Of a stretch of DNA of 64,000 bases, positions 1-9,662 are shown piece by piece. The stretch lies in the NCBI RefSeq assembly GCF_001746755.1, contig NZ_MCGG01000002.1, forward strand, positions 85,199 through 149,198, written 5' to 3'. The notes beneath the pieces were generated by a model, which saw only the letters and a program-made list of their open reading frames with translations, was not told the DNA's origin and did not search any database. A program made the translations under genes and the position numbers. The stretch comes from Magnetovibrio blakemorei. GTDB taxonomy: Bacteria > Pseudomonadota > Alphaproteobacteria > Rhodospirillales > Magnetovibrionaceae. Every line of letters begins with the position of its first letter. Positions within the stretch are counted from its first letter, which is position 1.

Positions 1-91
1 GGACCTGTTTACCTTCCGTTTTGCAATGCGCCAACAACGCCTGTTGCAGCAGTTCATCGGAAAAAATCAGCTTACGAACGTCAAGCAACAT
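1..91 (-). CDS. N-terminal fragment of an unrecognised protein, cut by the window edge
   Basis: An open frame on the minus strand begins with ATG at 91 and runs off the window at position 1, giving about 30 codons (starts MLLDVRKLIFSDELLQQALL). The hydrophilic-amphipathic composition reads like a real protein N-terminus, but I do not recognise a family. No clear Shine-Dalgarno lies before the ATG, and the frame is also open upstream, so the start is uncertain. It follows the radical SAM gene on the same strand. It could be a chance frame. Confidence 0.35.
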   Translation of the reverse strand, partial: MLLDVRKLIFSDELLQQALLAHCKTEGKQV

Positions 92-162
92 GTGTTTTAA
101 CTCATCGAATTCAATCAAAAGGTTTAATAAATTTTTCCAATGATCGCACAAATCTCGATAAA

Positions 163-1269
163 TTAAAATAAAATGAATTGATCTCCCATATCGAGAGGCC
201 GCTGGAAGGCTTTTGTGCTCAATATACAAGCCCCCAGCTTTGCAGGAATCAAGCCATTCTTTTTGCACGCCAAATCAAATCGCCGACCCAACAACTGGGC
301 GTGAACTCCGGTTCCCGTCATCCGTGCATTGAAATCAGACACATAAAGCTGCCCGCCCCGCGATTGACGGAGCAAGCTCATCACCCGCTTGGCTTTATGG
401 GGAACGTGGGTCTGCAACCATTCCCTAAACAGGTCTTTGACCTCCCGCGGCAAGCGCAGCAATATGTACTTTGCACCGCTGGCCCCGGCTTTGGCACTGG
501 CCGCCAAAATGGCTTCCAATTCATGATCGTTGAGCGTCGGCACCAGGGGGGCAGCCAACACCGTCACCGGAACCCCCGCTTCGGCTAAAATGCGCATGGC
601 ATCCAAGCGCCGCGCCGGTGTTGCGGCACGGGGTTCCAGCGTGCGCGCTAGCTCCCCGTCCAAGGTACACAAGGATATGCCCACGGACACCAGATTGTCC
701 TTGGCCATATCTGCCAAGATATCCACATCGCGGGTGATTGCATGCGATTTGGTGACGATCATGACCGGGTGGCGAAAGCGATGCAGCACTTCAAGCAAAT
801 CGCGCGTCACACGATGTTCACGTTCTAGGGGTTGATAGGGATCGGTGTTCGCCCCAAGCATAACCGGAGCAGGTTTATAGGACGGCTTTCGCAGTTCCGC
901 TTCCAACACCTGGGCAAGATCTTTTTTAACGAACAACTTGCTTTCAAAATCGAGCCCCGGCGACAGGTTCATGTAGGCATGAGACGGGCGGGCGTAGCAA
1001 TACACGCAACCGTGCTCACAGCCCCGATAGGGATTGAGAGACCGATCAAAGGCAATGTCGGGAGAGCTGTTGCGGGTCAGGGCGGACTTTGCCCGCTCCA
1101 CCGTCACTTCGGTTCTGAGCTTCGGCAGGGCTTGGTCATCTTCGCCCAGATGCCAACCGTCATCGACCGCGTGTCGGGCCAACGGTTCGAACCGTCCGGC
1201 CGCATTTGACACCGCGCCCCGGCCTTTTTTGGGCAGCACCTGATCTCTCAAAGCAAAAGCATCAACCAT
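163..1269 (-). CDS. PA0069-family radical SAM protein (SplB-like)
   Basis: 368-residue radical SAM enzyme. The CxxxCxxC cluster-binding motif is C84-EHG-C88-VY-C91, preceded by the NPYRGCEHGCVYCYARP signature of the spore-photoproduct-lyase-like/PA0069 group. These proteins bind a [4Fe-4S] cluster and cleave S-adenosylmethionine; the substrate of this bacterial subgroup is unknown, so a DNA-lyase role is not implied. The start ATG at 1269 has an AGGTGG-like ribosome site just upstream. It stands alone, divergent from the glycosyltransferase at 1354. Confidence 0.85.
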   Translation of the reverse strand: MVDAFALRDQVLPKKGRGAVSNAAGRFEPLARHAVDDGWHLGEDDQALPKLRTEVTVERAKSALTRNSSPDIAFDRSLNPYRGCEHGCVYCYARPSHAYMNLSPGLDFESKLFVKKDLAQVLEAELRKPSYKPAPVMLGANTDPYQPLEREHRVTRDLLEVLHRFRHPVMIVTKSHAITRDVDILADMAKDNLVSVGISLCTLDGELARTLEPRAATPARRLDAMRILAEAGVPVTVLAAPLVPTLNDHELEAILAASAKAGASGAKYILLRLPREVKDLFREWLQTHVPHKAKRVMSLLRQSRGGQLYVSDFNARMTGTGVHAQLLGRRFDLACKKNGLIPAKLGACILSTKAFQRPLDMGDQFILF

Positions 1270-1353
1270 CCTTCCACCTTACACAACGAGCGAGAACAAT
1301 TCAAGAACACATAAGGCGCTTTGGTGACGGTGAAGACGTGGTAATCTCCGTTC

Positions 1354-2031
1354 ATGTTGAGCATCATCATCCCCACCTTGAACGCCGAAGCGACTGTAGA
1401 CCGGACGCTTCAAAGCCTTCGTGCGTCAAGTACCCTCATCAACGAAGTGCTGGTCATCGATGGGGGCTCAACGGACGACACGGCGCGGATCGCCACCCAG
1501 CACGACACAAAGCTGATCGTTTGCACCCCCGGACGCGGCCGTCAACTGGCCCGGGGTGCGGCTGAGGCCCAAAGTCCGTGGATGCTGTTTTTGCATGCCG
1601 ATAGCATTTTGCCCAAAGGGTGGGAGGCGATTGTGAACCGCTTCACTGCCCCCGAACGCCACCAACAGCTGGCCGCCTATTTTCGCCTCGACTTCGATAC
1701 GCACAGTGGCGGCGCAAAACGGGTCGCCCTGTTGGCCAACTGGCGGGCCCAGGCGCTGAACTTGCCGTATGGCGATCAAGGCCTGCTGATCCACCGAAGC
1801 CTTTACGACGAGGTCGGCGGATATGTGCCTGAGCAAGCGATTATGGAAGACGTCGACTTGGTGCGGCGCATCGGCCCAATGCGCTTAAGGCGCCTCAACG
1901 CCACCCTGCAGACCTCAGCCCAGCGCTACCAAACGGGCGGCTGGTGGGCACGACCGTTGCGCAACCTGACGTGCCTGGGTCTTTATCTGCTGGGTGCGTC
2001 CCAATCCATATTGCTGAGACTGTATCGATGA
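1354..2031 (+). CDS. GT2-family glycosyltransferase (TIGR04283-like)
   Basis: 225-residue GT-A fold glycosyltransferase. The N-terminus MLSIIIPTLNAE, the IDGGSTDDT segment near residue 36 and the LHADS metal-binding acidic motif near 80 are typical of family 2. The C-terminus carries a hydrophobic stretch (LGLYLLGASQSILL) that may touch the membrane. Proteins of this size followed by a DUF2064 protein correspond to the TIGR04283/TIGR04282 pair, often labelled arsenosugar-type biosynthesis; that assignment is uncertain and no other genes of such a pathway are nearby. It overlaps the next gene by ATGA. Confidence 0.8.
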   Translation: MLSIIIPTLNAEATVDRTLQSLRASSTLINEVLVIDGGSTDDTARIATQHDTKLIVCTPGRGRQLARGAAEAQSPWMLFLHADSILPKGWEAIVNRFTAPERHQQLAAYFRLDFDTHSGGAKRVALLANWRAQALNLPYGDQGLLIHRSLYDEVGGYVPEQAIMEDVDLVRRIGPMRLRRLNATLQTSAQRYQTGGWWARPLRNLTCLGLYLLGASQSILLRLYR

Positions 2032-2627
2032 ATCATTTGCCCCAACATCTGGTGCTGATGAGCAAAGCGCCACGCATCGGGCGGACGAAATCGCGCTTGG
2101 CCAAAGACATCGGCTGGGCCCGCGCCTGGGCCTTTCACCGCACGTTGCTGTTTGCCACGGCGCGAAAATTGCGTGACCCGCGTTGGCAAGGCTGGTTGAG
2201 TGTAACGCCGGACGTTGCGGTACATGATTCGCGGCAATTCCCCCCCGGCTGGACGCTCATCGGCCAAGGCCCGGGGGATTTGGGGGACCGCATGCTGCGC
2301 CCTTGGTTGACGTTGCCCCCCGGTCCGGTGGTGATCGCTGGCTCAGACATTCCGGCCATAACGCCTGCCCACATTGCGGCGGCGTTTCAAGCCTTGGGCG
2401 CAAACGATTTGGTGTTTGGTCCGGCCACCGACGGCGGCTATTGGCTTGTCGGGGCCAAGCGTCGCCCGTGCCTCCTCAACCCCTTTCAAGGGGTTCAGTG
2501 GTCCACCGCCCAAGCGCTTTCAGACACCCTCGCGCGGGTGCCGAAAGGGTACAAAGTCGCTTTCATCGAAAGCCTCAGCGATGTGGATGATGGGGCTGAT
2601 TTTAGCGCTAAACCAAGTGCTCTTTAA
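2028..2627 (+). CDS. DUF2064 / TIGR04282 nucleotidyltransferase-like protein
   Basis: 199-residue protein starting at the ATG that overlaps the glycosyltransferase stop codon (ATGA), so the two are translationally coupled. MSKAPRIGRTKSRLA near the N-terminus, GSDIPAIT and GPATDGGYWLVGAK are the signature blocks of the DUF2064 family, which has a GT-A/nucleotidyltransferase-like fold. It probably works with the upstream glycosyltransferase on an activated sugar, but the reaction is not established. Its 3' end overlaps the convergent moaB gene by 20 bp. Confidence 0.8.
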   Translation: MNHLPQHLVLMSKAPRIGRTKSRLAKDIGWARAWAFHRTLLFATARKLRDPRWQGWLSVTPDVAVHDSRQFPPGWTLIGQGPGDLGDRMLRPWLTLPPGPVVIAGSDIPAITPAHIAAAFQALGANDLVFGPATDGGYWLVGAKRRPCLLNPFQGVQWSTAQALSDTLARVPKGYKVAFIESLSDVDDGADFSAKPSAL

Positions 2628-3144
2628 GACGCGGCATCAGTTCAACCATGTTGCAGGGCCGCGTGCGGGCGTCCAACTGGTGGACCAAGATGTCATCCCA
2701 AGCGTCTTTGCAGGCCCCCGTCGAACCGGGCAGGGCAAACAGATATGTGCCATTGGCCAGCCCCGCCGTGGCGCGCGATTGAATGGTCGAGGTTTTGATT
2801 TTTTGATATCCGATCCAGCGAAACAATTCGCCAAAGCCGGGAATTTCTTTTTCACACACCTGAGCAAAAGCTTCAGGGGTCACGTCGCGCCCCGTCAACC
2901 CGGTGCCACCGGTGGCGATCACCACGTCGATGGTGTCGTCGTTGATCCAGGCGGTCAGCTGTTCGACCAGTTTCGGCACTTCGTCTTTGATGATTTCACG
3001 CGCCGCGACAATATGATTGGCCGCTTCGATGCGCGCCACCAAAGTGTCACCGGACTTATCGTTTTCCAATTTGCGGGTATCTGAAACCGTCAAGACGGCA
3101 ATGCGCACCGGCAGAAATTCACGTTCACCTTCGATTTGAGACAT
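2608..3144 (-). CDS. moaB: Molybdenum cofactor biosynthesis protein B
   Basis: 178-residue MoaB/Mog-type protein, which binds molybdopterin for adenylylation before molybdenum insertion. TVSDTR near residue 20 and the loop GGTGLTGRDVTPEAF are the pterin-binding signatures, and the C-terminal half has ALPGSTGACKDAW. I chose the ATG at 3144 (MSQIEGEREF); the frame continues upstream but without homology. The start lies inside the 3' end of the lytic transglycosylase gene (20 bp overlap), suggesting an operon. The cofactor would serve the molybdopterin nitrate reductase NasA 15 kb away. Confidence 0.9.
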   Translation of the reverse strand: MSQIEGEREFLPVRIAVLTVSDTRKLENDKSGDTLVARIEAANHIVAAREIIKDEVPKLVEQLTAWINDDTIDVVIATGGTGLTGRDVTPEAFAQVCEKEIPGFGELFRWIGYQKIKTSTIQSRATAGLANGTYLFALPGSTGACKDAWDDILVHQLDARTRPCNMVELMPRLKEHLV

Positions 3145-4975
3145 TTTCGGCAACCTGTTCTGGTGCCCCAGCCCCAGAGGGGTCAAGGGCTGAATAACTG
3201 GGCCAAACACCGGACGCAATGGCATCCAAAGACGGTGCGGGTTGACCCAAACGATTGCGATAGACCCATAAATTGGTCAGCACGCGTTCAATGAAAATAC
3301 GGGTTTCGCGCGACGGCAGGCTTTCGATGAAAAACAACGCATCGTCCATGTCGTTGACGCGCCGACGCCACTTGTTGAGATTGCCAGGCCCGCCATTCCA
3401 GGCCGCCGCCATCAAAAACAAATCACCCTGAATTTTGTTGTCGTTGAGCAAAATGGAAATGTATTTCTGCCCTAGGGCAAGATTGAATTCGGGATCAAAA
3501 AGCTGTGCTCTTTTGTTCCAGCGCAAGGTTCGGTCACGGGCCACAAAGCTGGCGGTTCCGGGCATCAATTGCATCAAACCGCGCGCACCGGCACCGGACT
3601 GGGCATTGGGATTAAAGCGCGATTCTTGGCGCACCAGGGCGTAAATCAACGCCGGGTCCACCGTAAAGCCGCCGTCCGGTTGCCACGCGGGCAAGGGGTA
3701 AGAGGCCCCGTCAAAGCCGCCGCCATCGGGGTAAAGCATGGCGTCCAAGCGCATGGTCAATTCCGCCATGCCCGTGTGCGCGGCAATGGACAGCATGCCC
3801 TGGGCCATTTCTTTGGGTGCCAAGCGGGCGGTTTGGCGCATTTCTTTTTCGGCCAATTCGCTTTCGCCAACTTGTACCAAGGCCAACGCCCGGCGTCCGC
3901 CGCCGTTTGCCAGCAAGGCTTGAACTTCGTCCCCATTCATGGGCGGCATTTGCCAGTTGAATTCCGGCTCGCGGCCCAAAAGTTTATTGGCCAGCATGCC
4001 GTAGAATGTGCGCGGATGTTTGGCAGCTTCTTCCAACAAGGGCATAACTTTTTCGGGGTGGCGCGCGATCAAATTGGCCCGCGCGGCCCAAAAGGCAGAG
4101 GCCGAATGCGTCCAAGAAGACGCATCGTACTTGGCCGACAGTTCAAAATGTTCGGCGGATTTCTCCACATCGCCCAGACGCCAATAAGCCAGACCCGCAA
4201 TCCAGTGTGCGCTGGGCAAATACTTTCCGGACTTGGCCGCGGATTTTTCCGCCCACTTGACCGCCCAATCGTCGCGCCCGTCCATAAAATAGCCTTTGGC
4301 CAAACTGGCCCTTGCCCAATCCATATTGTAGTCATCGAACAATTTTTGAGCTTCGCCCGATTCAATCAACTGCTTGGCAGACAGGGTGTGGCCTTTGCGC
4401 ATGTAGCTTTTCAGCATGACCTTTAAGGTCGCGACCCGGCGACGCTGCGTACGGGTCAAGTGCTTGCGTGTGGGCTGGTCGACGTCTTCTTGGCTATTGG
4501 AGGCCTTGTTATATAAGGCCCGCCCCACCTGTGGCTTTGTGGGAAATTTATAGCCTGCCGGACGGCGCTTCAGGGCCAGTTGATAAATCTGCTTGGCGTA
4601 AAAGTGGTCGTTGTAGGTGTCCAGCCAGGATTTCAATTCTTTGTATTTGGAGCGGTATTTGGTCGGGTGCAAATAGCGTTGCGCCAGCACGTGCCCCATC
4701 AACAGGCGATCAGATAGCTGCTTGATTTCCCGGTCGGCTTTGCCCCAGTCGCCCTTTTCTTGCAAGGCGAAAATTTTCCGGTAGCGCGCCGTGTCCTCCG
4801 CGTTCAATACGCTGGGCAAATCGAGTTGCGCCACCTGTTGAACGGTGGCCGGGCTCGCGTCTTCGCCGACATCTTGGGCCGCATCTTGAGCGTGAACCAA
4901 AGATGGCACAACCGACATCAAAACCCAAACGGATGCGGCCATGCTCAAGGCACGAAAAAATGGCTTTACCGACAT
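3125..4975 (-). CDS. slt: Soluble lytic murein transglycosylase, family 1 (Slt70-like)
   Basis: 616-residue secreted enzyme that cleaves peptidoglycan glycan strands to 1,6-anhydromuropeptides in the periplasm. A Sec signal peptide covers about residues 1-29 (cleavage after VHA). A long alpha-superhelical region follows, and the C-terminal lysozyme-like domain has the catalytic glutamate E451 in RQESRFNP and the GARGLMQLMPGTA block around 464-476. Length matches Slt70 of E. coli. It lies between UDG and moaB on the same strand and overlaps moaB by 20 bp. Confidence 0.92.
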   Translation of the reverse strand: MSVKPFFRALSMAASVWVLMSVVPSLVHAQDAAQDVGEDASPATVQQVAQLDLPSVLNAEDTARYRKIFALQEKGDWGKADREIKQLSDRLLMGHVLAQRYLHPTKYRSKYKELKSWLDTYNDHFYAKQIYQLALKRRPAGYKFPTKPQVGRALYNKASNSQEDVDQPTRKHLTRTQRRRVATLKVMLKSYMRKGHTLSAKQLIESGEAQKLFDDYNMDWARASLAKGYFMDGRDDWAVKWAEKSAAKSGKYLPSAHWIAGLAYWRLGDVEKSAEHFELSAKYDASSWTHSASAFWAARANLIARHPEKVMPLLEEAAKHPRTFYGMLANKLLGREPEFNWQMPPMNGDEVQALLANGGGRRALALVQVGESELAEKEMRQTARLAPKEMAQGMLSIAAHTGMAELTMRLDAMLYPDGGGFDGASYPLPAWQPDGGFTVDPALIYALVRQESRFNPNAQSGAGARGLMQLMPGTASFVARDRTLRWNKRAQLFDPEFNLALGQKYISILLNDNKIQGDLFLMAAAWNGGPGNLNKWRRRVNDMDDALFFIESLPSRETRIFIERVLTNLWVYRNRLGQPAPSLDAIASGVWPSYSALDPSGAGAPEQVAENVSNRR

Positions 4976-5121
4976 AATGATTTAAACAACTCCGCCCAAT
5001 TCCCAGCCTGATGAATCCGCACTGAGTATCCACCCAAAATATTGACAAATCTTATACGTCATAGGACCAGATATAGCAATCCTGCCCCAAAGGGGTCTCT
5101 GCGTTTCAAGCCTGGGGGAAA

Positions 5122-6009
5122 TTAAGCGTGCTCAGCCAATTTGGCCTTGATCGCAATCAGGTCCAACCACGTTTGACGCTTATGTGCCGGCGTGCTCAGC
5201 AAATTCAGCGGATGGTAAATGGCGGTGGCAGCGATGGGGTGCGACATCTGCGGCGTTTCATAGGTGAACCATTGCCCCCGCAGCCGCGATATGCTGCCGG
5301 GATGGGCCAACAGGGAATGCGTGGCCGGCCCGCCCACCGTAATCAAAACGACGGGATCGATGATTTCGATCATGCGCTCCACAAACGGCAGACACACCGA
5401 AATCTCACCTGCGTTGGGGCTGCGGTTGCCGGGCGGACGCCAAAACACCGTGTTCGATAAAAACACGTTGGTACGATCCAAGCCAATGGATGCCAACATT
5501 TTGTCCAGCAATTGGCCACTTGCACCGACAAACGGCACACCTTGGCGGTCTTCATCAGCCCCCGGCGCTTCGCCGATCAGGACGATGCGGGCCGCCGGAT
5601 TGCCATCGCCAAACACCAGATTCGTTGCGTTTTTCTTCAATCCACAGCCGTCAAAAGTTTCCAAGGCGGCACGCAACTGGTCCAGGTTTTTGGCCGCTGC
5701 CGCACGCTCGACGGCCTCTTTCATCGCCTTTTGCACGTCAACCATGTCCGCAGGACGAACCGGAACCGGGACCGAACCGATCCGTCCCGGGCTTGGAGAC
5801 GACATCGGCGTGGCAACGTGAGAGGTGTCATGGGCGGTTTGGGCTTCTTTCAGCATCGCTTCTGCGGCCAGGGCGCGCTCGGCCTGAGCTTCTTGCAGCA
5901 AGGCATAGCGATCCAAGGGCTGCTCGCCCATGGCCTCATCAACCCCGGCGTCGAGATACCATTTCAGGACCTCGGCGGGATGCAGCGCGGTGTCTTCAAA
6001 CCTGTACAT
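5122..6009 (-). CDS. Family 4-type uracil-DNA glycosylase (alphaproteobacterial variant)
   Basis: About 295 residues from the ATG at 6009 (MYRFEDTALHPAEVL); in-frame ATG 6021 and TTG 6039 are alternatives. It removes uracil from DNA. Motif A is GEAPGADEDRQGVPFVG, motif B is HPGSISRLRGQW, and WRPPGNRSPN lies between. Family 4 enzymes usually hold a [4Fe-4S] cluster with four cysteines; here the first position of the N-terminal CxxC reads F (FDGC) and the KCRPP cysteine reads W (FWRPP), so only two ligands remain. The N-terminal 100 residues before the catalytic domain are variable. It probably heads the operon with slt and moaB. Confidence 0.85.
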   Translation of the reverse strand: MYRFEDTALHPAEVLKWYLDAGVDEAMGEQPLDRYALLQEAQAERALAAEAMLKEAQTAHDTSHVATPMSSPSPGRIGSVPVPVRPADMVDVQKAMKEAVERAAAAKNLDQLRAALETFDGCGLKKNATNLVFGDGNPAARIVLIGEAPGADEDRQGVPFVGASGQLLDKMLASIGLDRTNVFLSNTVFWRPPGNRSPNAGEISVCLPFVERMIEIIDPVVLITVGGPATHSLLAHPGSISRLRGQWFTYETPQMSHPIAATAIYHPLNLLSTPAHKRQTWLDLIAIKAKLAEHA

Positions 6010-6181
6010 AACCGCCACCATACCATCGCCACCGCACAAGGGAAGTCTTGCTGCATTGCAAAAAGATGATTTCGCAGTTGCAGCAATTCAAATCCTGGGG
6101 TTTAATTTGGCCAAGGCCCCTTAAAATACCAAAACAGAAAACGGGGCCACCAGAAAACAGGGTAAAACAGGAGCACAGCGG

Positions 6182-7828
6182 ATGGAACGTGAAGCCATGG
6201 AATTCGACGTCGTTGTCGTGGGCGGCGGACCGGCAGGTCTGACGGCGGCCATTCGCGTCAAACAGCAAGCCCAAGCGGCGGGCAAAGAGATTTCGGTGTG
6301 CGTGCTGGAAAAGGGCTCGGAAATCGGCGCCCACATTTTATCGGGTGCCGTCATTGACCCCATTGCCCTAACCGAACTGTTTCCCGATTGGAAGGACCTG
6401 GGCGCGCCGTTGAACACGCCCGTGGTTGATGACCAGTTTTTGTTCATGACGGCGACGTCCGCATTCAAATTGCCGACCCCTCCGCAAATGCACAACTCCG
6501 GCAACTTCGTTGCGTCCTTGGGGGAACTGACGCGCTGGCTGGGCGGCCAGGCCGAAGCGTTGGAGATCGAAGTCTTTGCCGGATTCGCCGCTGCGGAAAT
6601 TCTGTTTGCAGACGACGGCCCGGGGAATAGGCGGGTCAAAGGCGTCGCCACCGGCGATATGGGCCGCACGCAGGCGGGCGAAGAAGGCCCGAATTTTGAA
6701 CCCGGTGTTGAGTTGCACGCCACCTACACCCTGTTTGCCGAGGGCTGTCGCGGCTCGCTTTCCCAGCAATTGATGGAAAAATTCAACCTGCGCGATGGCG
6801 TTCAGCCGCAAACCTACGGCGTCGGCATCAAAGAACTGTGGGAAATCAAACCCGAAAGCTTCAAGCCCGGCACCGTGATCCACACGGTCGGTTGGCCACT
6901 CACCAGCGACGTTTATGGCGGGTCGTTCCTCTATCACTTTGGCGAAAACATGGTGTCCGTCGGCTTTATCATCGGCTTGGATTACACCAACCCCTACCTG
7001 TCGCCGTTCGATGAAATGCAGCGTTTTAAGACCCATCCGAAAATCCGTCCCATTTTTGAAGGCGGGCGGCGCATTGCCTATGGCGCGCGCGCGCTCAACG
7101 AAGGCGGCTTTCAATCCATCCCCAAGCTGATTTTCCCGGGTGGTGCTTTGATCGGCGCGTCTGCGGGCTTTATGAACGTACCGCGCATCAAAGGCTCGCA
7201 CACCGCCATGAAGTCGGCCATCGAATGCGCGGACGCCATCGTAAAGGTTTTTGGCGAAAACGCCCCGGCTTTGTTGGAAACGTACCCCGAACAGCTGCAA
7301 GCGTCGTGGCTGTGGGCGGAACTGAAAAAATCGCGCAACATTCGCCCGTCGTTCAAAAACGGCCTGTGGATGGGTATCGCCTATTCGGCGCTGGACACCT
7401 ATTTGTTTGGCGGTCGCGCGCCGTGGACATTCAAGCACCACACCGATCACGACCAGTTAAAACCGGCCAAAAACGCCCGCAAAATCGATTACCCCAAGGC
7501 TGACGGCAAAATCACCTTCGACAAGCTGAGCTCGGTGTTTATTTCCAACACCAACCATGAAGAAGACCAGCCGTGCCACTTAAAGCTCAAAGACCAAGGC
7601 GTGCCCCTGTCTGTGAACTTGGCGCTGTACGATGGGCCGGAGCAACGGTTTTGCCCCGCGGGAGTTTATGAATTTGTCGAGGTTGAGGGGGATTCATCGG
7701 CCAAACGCCTGCAAATCAACGCCCAAAACTGCGTACATTGCAAAACCTGCGACATCAAAGACCCCAGCCAAAACATCATCTGGACCACGCCCGAAGGCAG
7801 CGGCGGGCCAAACTATCCGAATATGTAA
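6182..7828 (+). CDS. Electron transfer flavoprotein-ubiquinone oxidoreductase
   Basis: 548-residue membrane-associated flavoprotein that passes electrons from reduced ETF (fatty acid and amino acid oxidation) into the quinone pool. The FAD-binding motif [15 protein letters not shown] is at residues 10-24. The C-terminal ferredoxin-like domain holds [16 protein letters not shown], binding one [4Fe-4S] cluster, and the protein ends in the typical GSGGPNY block. An AGGAG ribosome site lies 9 bp before the ATG at 6182. Length is normal for the family. No etfAB genes are in the window. Confidence 0.95.
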   Translation: MEREAMEFDVVVVGGGPAGLTAAIRVKQQAQAAGKEISVCVLEKGSEIGAHILSGAVIDPIALTELFPDWKDLGAPLNTPVVDDQFLFMTATSAFKLPTPPQMHNSGNFVASLGELTRWLGGQAEALEIEVFAGFAAAEILFADDGPGNRRVKGVATGDMGRTQAGEEGPNFEPGVELHATYTLFAEGCRGSLSQQLMEKFNLRDGVQPQTYGVGIKELWEIKPESFKPGTVIHTVGWPLTSDVYGGSFLYHFGENMVSVGFIIGLDYTNPYLSPFDEMQRFKTHPKIRPIFEGGRRIAYGARALNEGGFQSIPKLIFPGGALIGASAGFMNVPRIKGSHTAMKSAIECADAIVKVFGENAPALLETYPEQLQASWLWAELKKSRNIRPSFKNGLWMGIAYSALDTYLFGGRAPWTFKHHTDHDQLKPAKNARKIDYPKADGKITFDKLSSVFISNTNHEEDQPCHLKLKDQGVPLSVNLALYDGPEQRFCPAGVYEFVEVEGDSSAKRLQINAQNCVHCKTCDIKDPSQNIIWTTPEGSGGPNYPNM

Positions 7829-7892
7829 AAATAGCTGCGAACAACAACTTCGTCTTATTGCGAGCCGGGCACGAGACAGCTACACTGCGGCC

Positions 7893-9650
7893 ATGACAAC
7901 ATTGCATCGCACCCTCAAAACCATGTCTTTTGCAACCCACCTGACATGCACCGCCGTCGCCATCGGTTTCGCCGCCATCACGCTTTCTGCAGCGTCGCAC
8001 GCGTACGCGGAAAACGGCTCCGCTAAACCCGAAGAAAATCTCATTGACGGCAGCGGTGAAGCAGCTTCCGGCAGTTACCTTGCCGGACGTCACGCCGAAC
8101 AGGTTGGCGACAGCTTGGCGGCGTTGAATTTTTACACCGCCGCCGTGACCCGAGGGGATCTGGCCACGCCAGACCTGCAAAAGCGCATTTACATTCTGGC
8201 CCTCACCGAAGGGCGCATTGATGAAGCCCTTGAGGCATTGAACAAAATTGAAATGGCGGGTGAAGAAGCGCCGTTCGCCAATTTGCTGCGGGCCGTTCTG
8301 GCACTTAAAACCAACAACTACGCCGCTGTCGAACTGGTGTTGAAAGCGGAAAAGGTTGGCCTGATCCGCTTGCTGGCTCCGGCCCTTAACGCGTGGGCCA
8401 AGGTTGGCCAGAACGACACCAAGGGTGCGCTGGAAGCGCTTGGCGCTATGAAAGAGCAAAAAGCCCTCAATGCTTTGCATGACCTTCATGCCGCCTTGAT
8501 CGAAGAGCACGCTGGCAACTCTGCGGCGGCGGAAGCCTCTTTCTTGGAGGTCTTGAAATCTGCCGGTCTGTCCATCCGTGTGGCGCAGCTTTTGGGAGGC
8601 CATTTCGAACGCTTGGACCAATACGACAAAGCCTTTGAACTGTACGAAAAGTTCAAGGATGACGGCGAAGGCGAGGCTATGCTGGTGCTCGCGCAAGGTC
8701 GTCGCAAGGCCGGCAAGCGCTTGACCCTTGACGTCGCCACCCCCCAAGACGGTGCCGCTGAGATTTTGTACAACATCGCCAGCGTGCTGCAAAAGCAAGC
8801 AAGTGACAGCCGGGTTTTGGTTTTGGCGCGCTTGGCGCTCTATCTGCGCCCCGATATGGACGGCGCCAAAGTGGTGATCGCCGCAGCGCTGGAAACCAGC
8901 CAGCGCTATGCGGACGCCAACGCCATTTATGCCAACATCCCCAAAGATTCACCGCTGAGCTGGAATGCCCGCATGCACACCGCCGACAACTTGGACCGCC
9001 TGGACCAAACCGACGCGGCTGTGAGCTTGTTGCGCACCTTGGCCCGTGAACGGCCGAACCGGGAAGCCCCCCTGATCGAATTGGGCGGTGTTTTGCGCCG
9101 TCATGAACGTTTTAAAGAAGCGGTAGAAGCCTATACGGACGCCCTGAAACGGATCGATAAAATTGAGCCCCGCCATTGGGTCGTCTATTACGCGCGCGGC
9201 GTGTCTTATGAGCAAACCGATCACTGGCCCGAAGCCGAAGCGGATTTCCTCAAAGCATTGGAATTTGATTCCGAACAGCCCACCACTTTGAACTATCTGG
9301 GCTATTTGTGGATTGATAAAGGCCAGCATCTGGATCAGGCCTTAAAAATGATTGAAAAAGCCGTCGATTTACGGCCCCGCGACGGCTACATCGTCGACAG
9401 CCTGGGCTGGGGGCTCTATCGCCTGGGTCAATTTGACATGGCCACCAAAAAACTGGAACGCGCCGTCATGCTGCGCCCCGACGACCCTGTTATCAACGAT
9501 CATTTGGGCGATGCCCTGTGGAAAGTGGGCCGCACCCGCGAAGCGCGCTTTCAGTGGCAACGCGCCAAAGGCTTGGAGCCCGATGAAAAGCTCCTCAAGC
9601 TCATTGAGCAAAAACTCAAAAGTGGCCTGGACGCCGTATCCTCTCAGTAA
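7893..9650 (+). CDS. Secreted tetratricopeptide repeat protein
   Basis: 585 residues from the ATG at 7893; ATG 7923 is an alternative and both give a signal peptide ending around SHAYA. The mature protein is built of TPR-like helical repeats, clearest in the C-terminal third (YYARGVSYEQTDHWPEAEADF, then LNYLGYLWIDKGQHLDQA and VDSLGWGLYRLGQFDMATKK). The NYLGYLWID..VDSLGW arrangement is common in alphaproteobacterial periplasmic or outer-membrane-linked TPR proteins of unknown role. It is followed 12 bp later by ispE, so the two are probably cotranscribed. Confidence 0.85.
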   Translation: MTTLHRTLKTMSFATHLTCTAVAIGFAAITLSAASHAYAENGSAKPEENLIDGSGEAASGSYLAGRHAEQVGDSLAALNFYTAAVTRGDLATPDLQKRIYILALTEGRIDEALEALNKIEMAGEEAPFANLLRAVLALKTNNYAAVELVLKAEKVGLIRLLAPALNAWAKVGQNDTKGALEALGAMKEQKALNALHDLHAALIEEHAGNSAAAEASFLEVLKSAGLSIRVAQLLGGHFERLDQYDKAFELYEKFKDDGEGEAMLVLAQGRRKAGKRLTLDVATPQDGAAEILYNIASVLQKQASDSRVLVLARLALYLRPDMDGAKVVIAAALETSQRYADANAIYANIPKDSPLSWNARMHTADNLDRLDQTDAAVSLLRTLARERPNREAPLIELGGVLRRHERFKEAVEAYTDALKRIDKIEPRHWVVYYARGVSYEQTDHWPEAEADFLKALEFDSEQPTTLNYLGYLWIDKGQHLDQALKMIEKAVDLRPRDGYIVDSLGWGLYRLGQFDMATKKLERAVMLRPDDPVINDHLGDALWKVGRTREARFQWQRAKGLEPDEKLLKLIEQKLKSGLDAVSSQ

Positions 9651-9662
9651 GAGGTGAGAACC

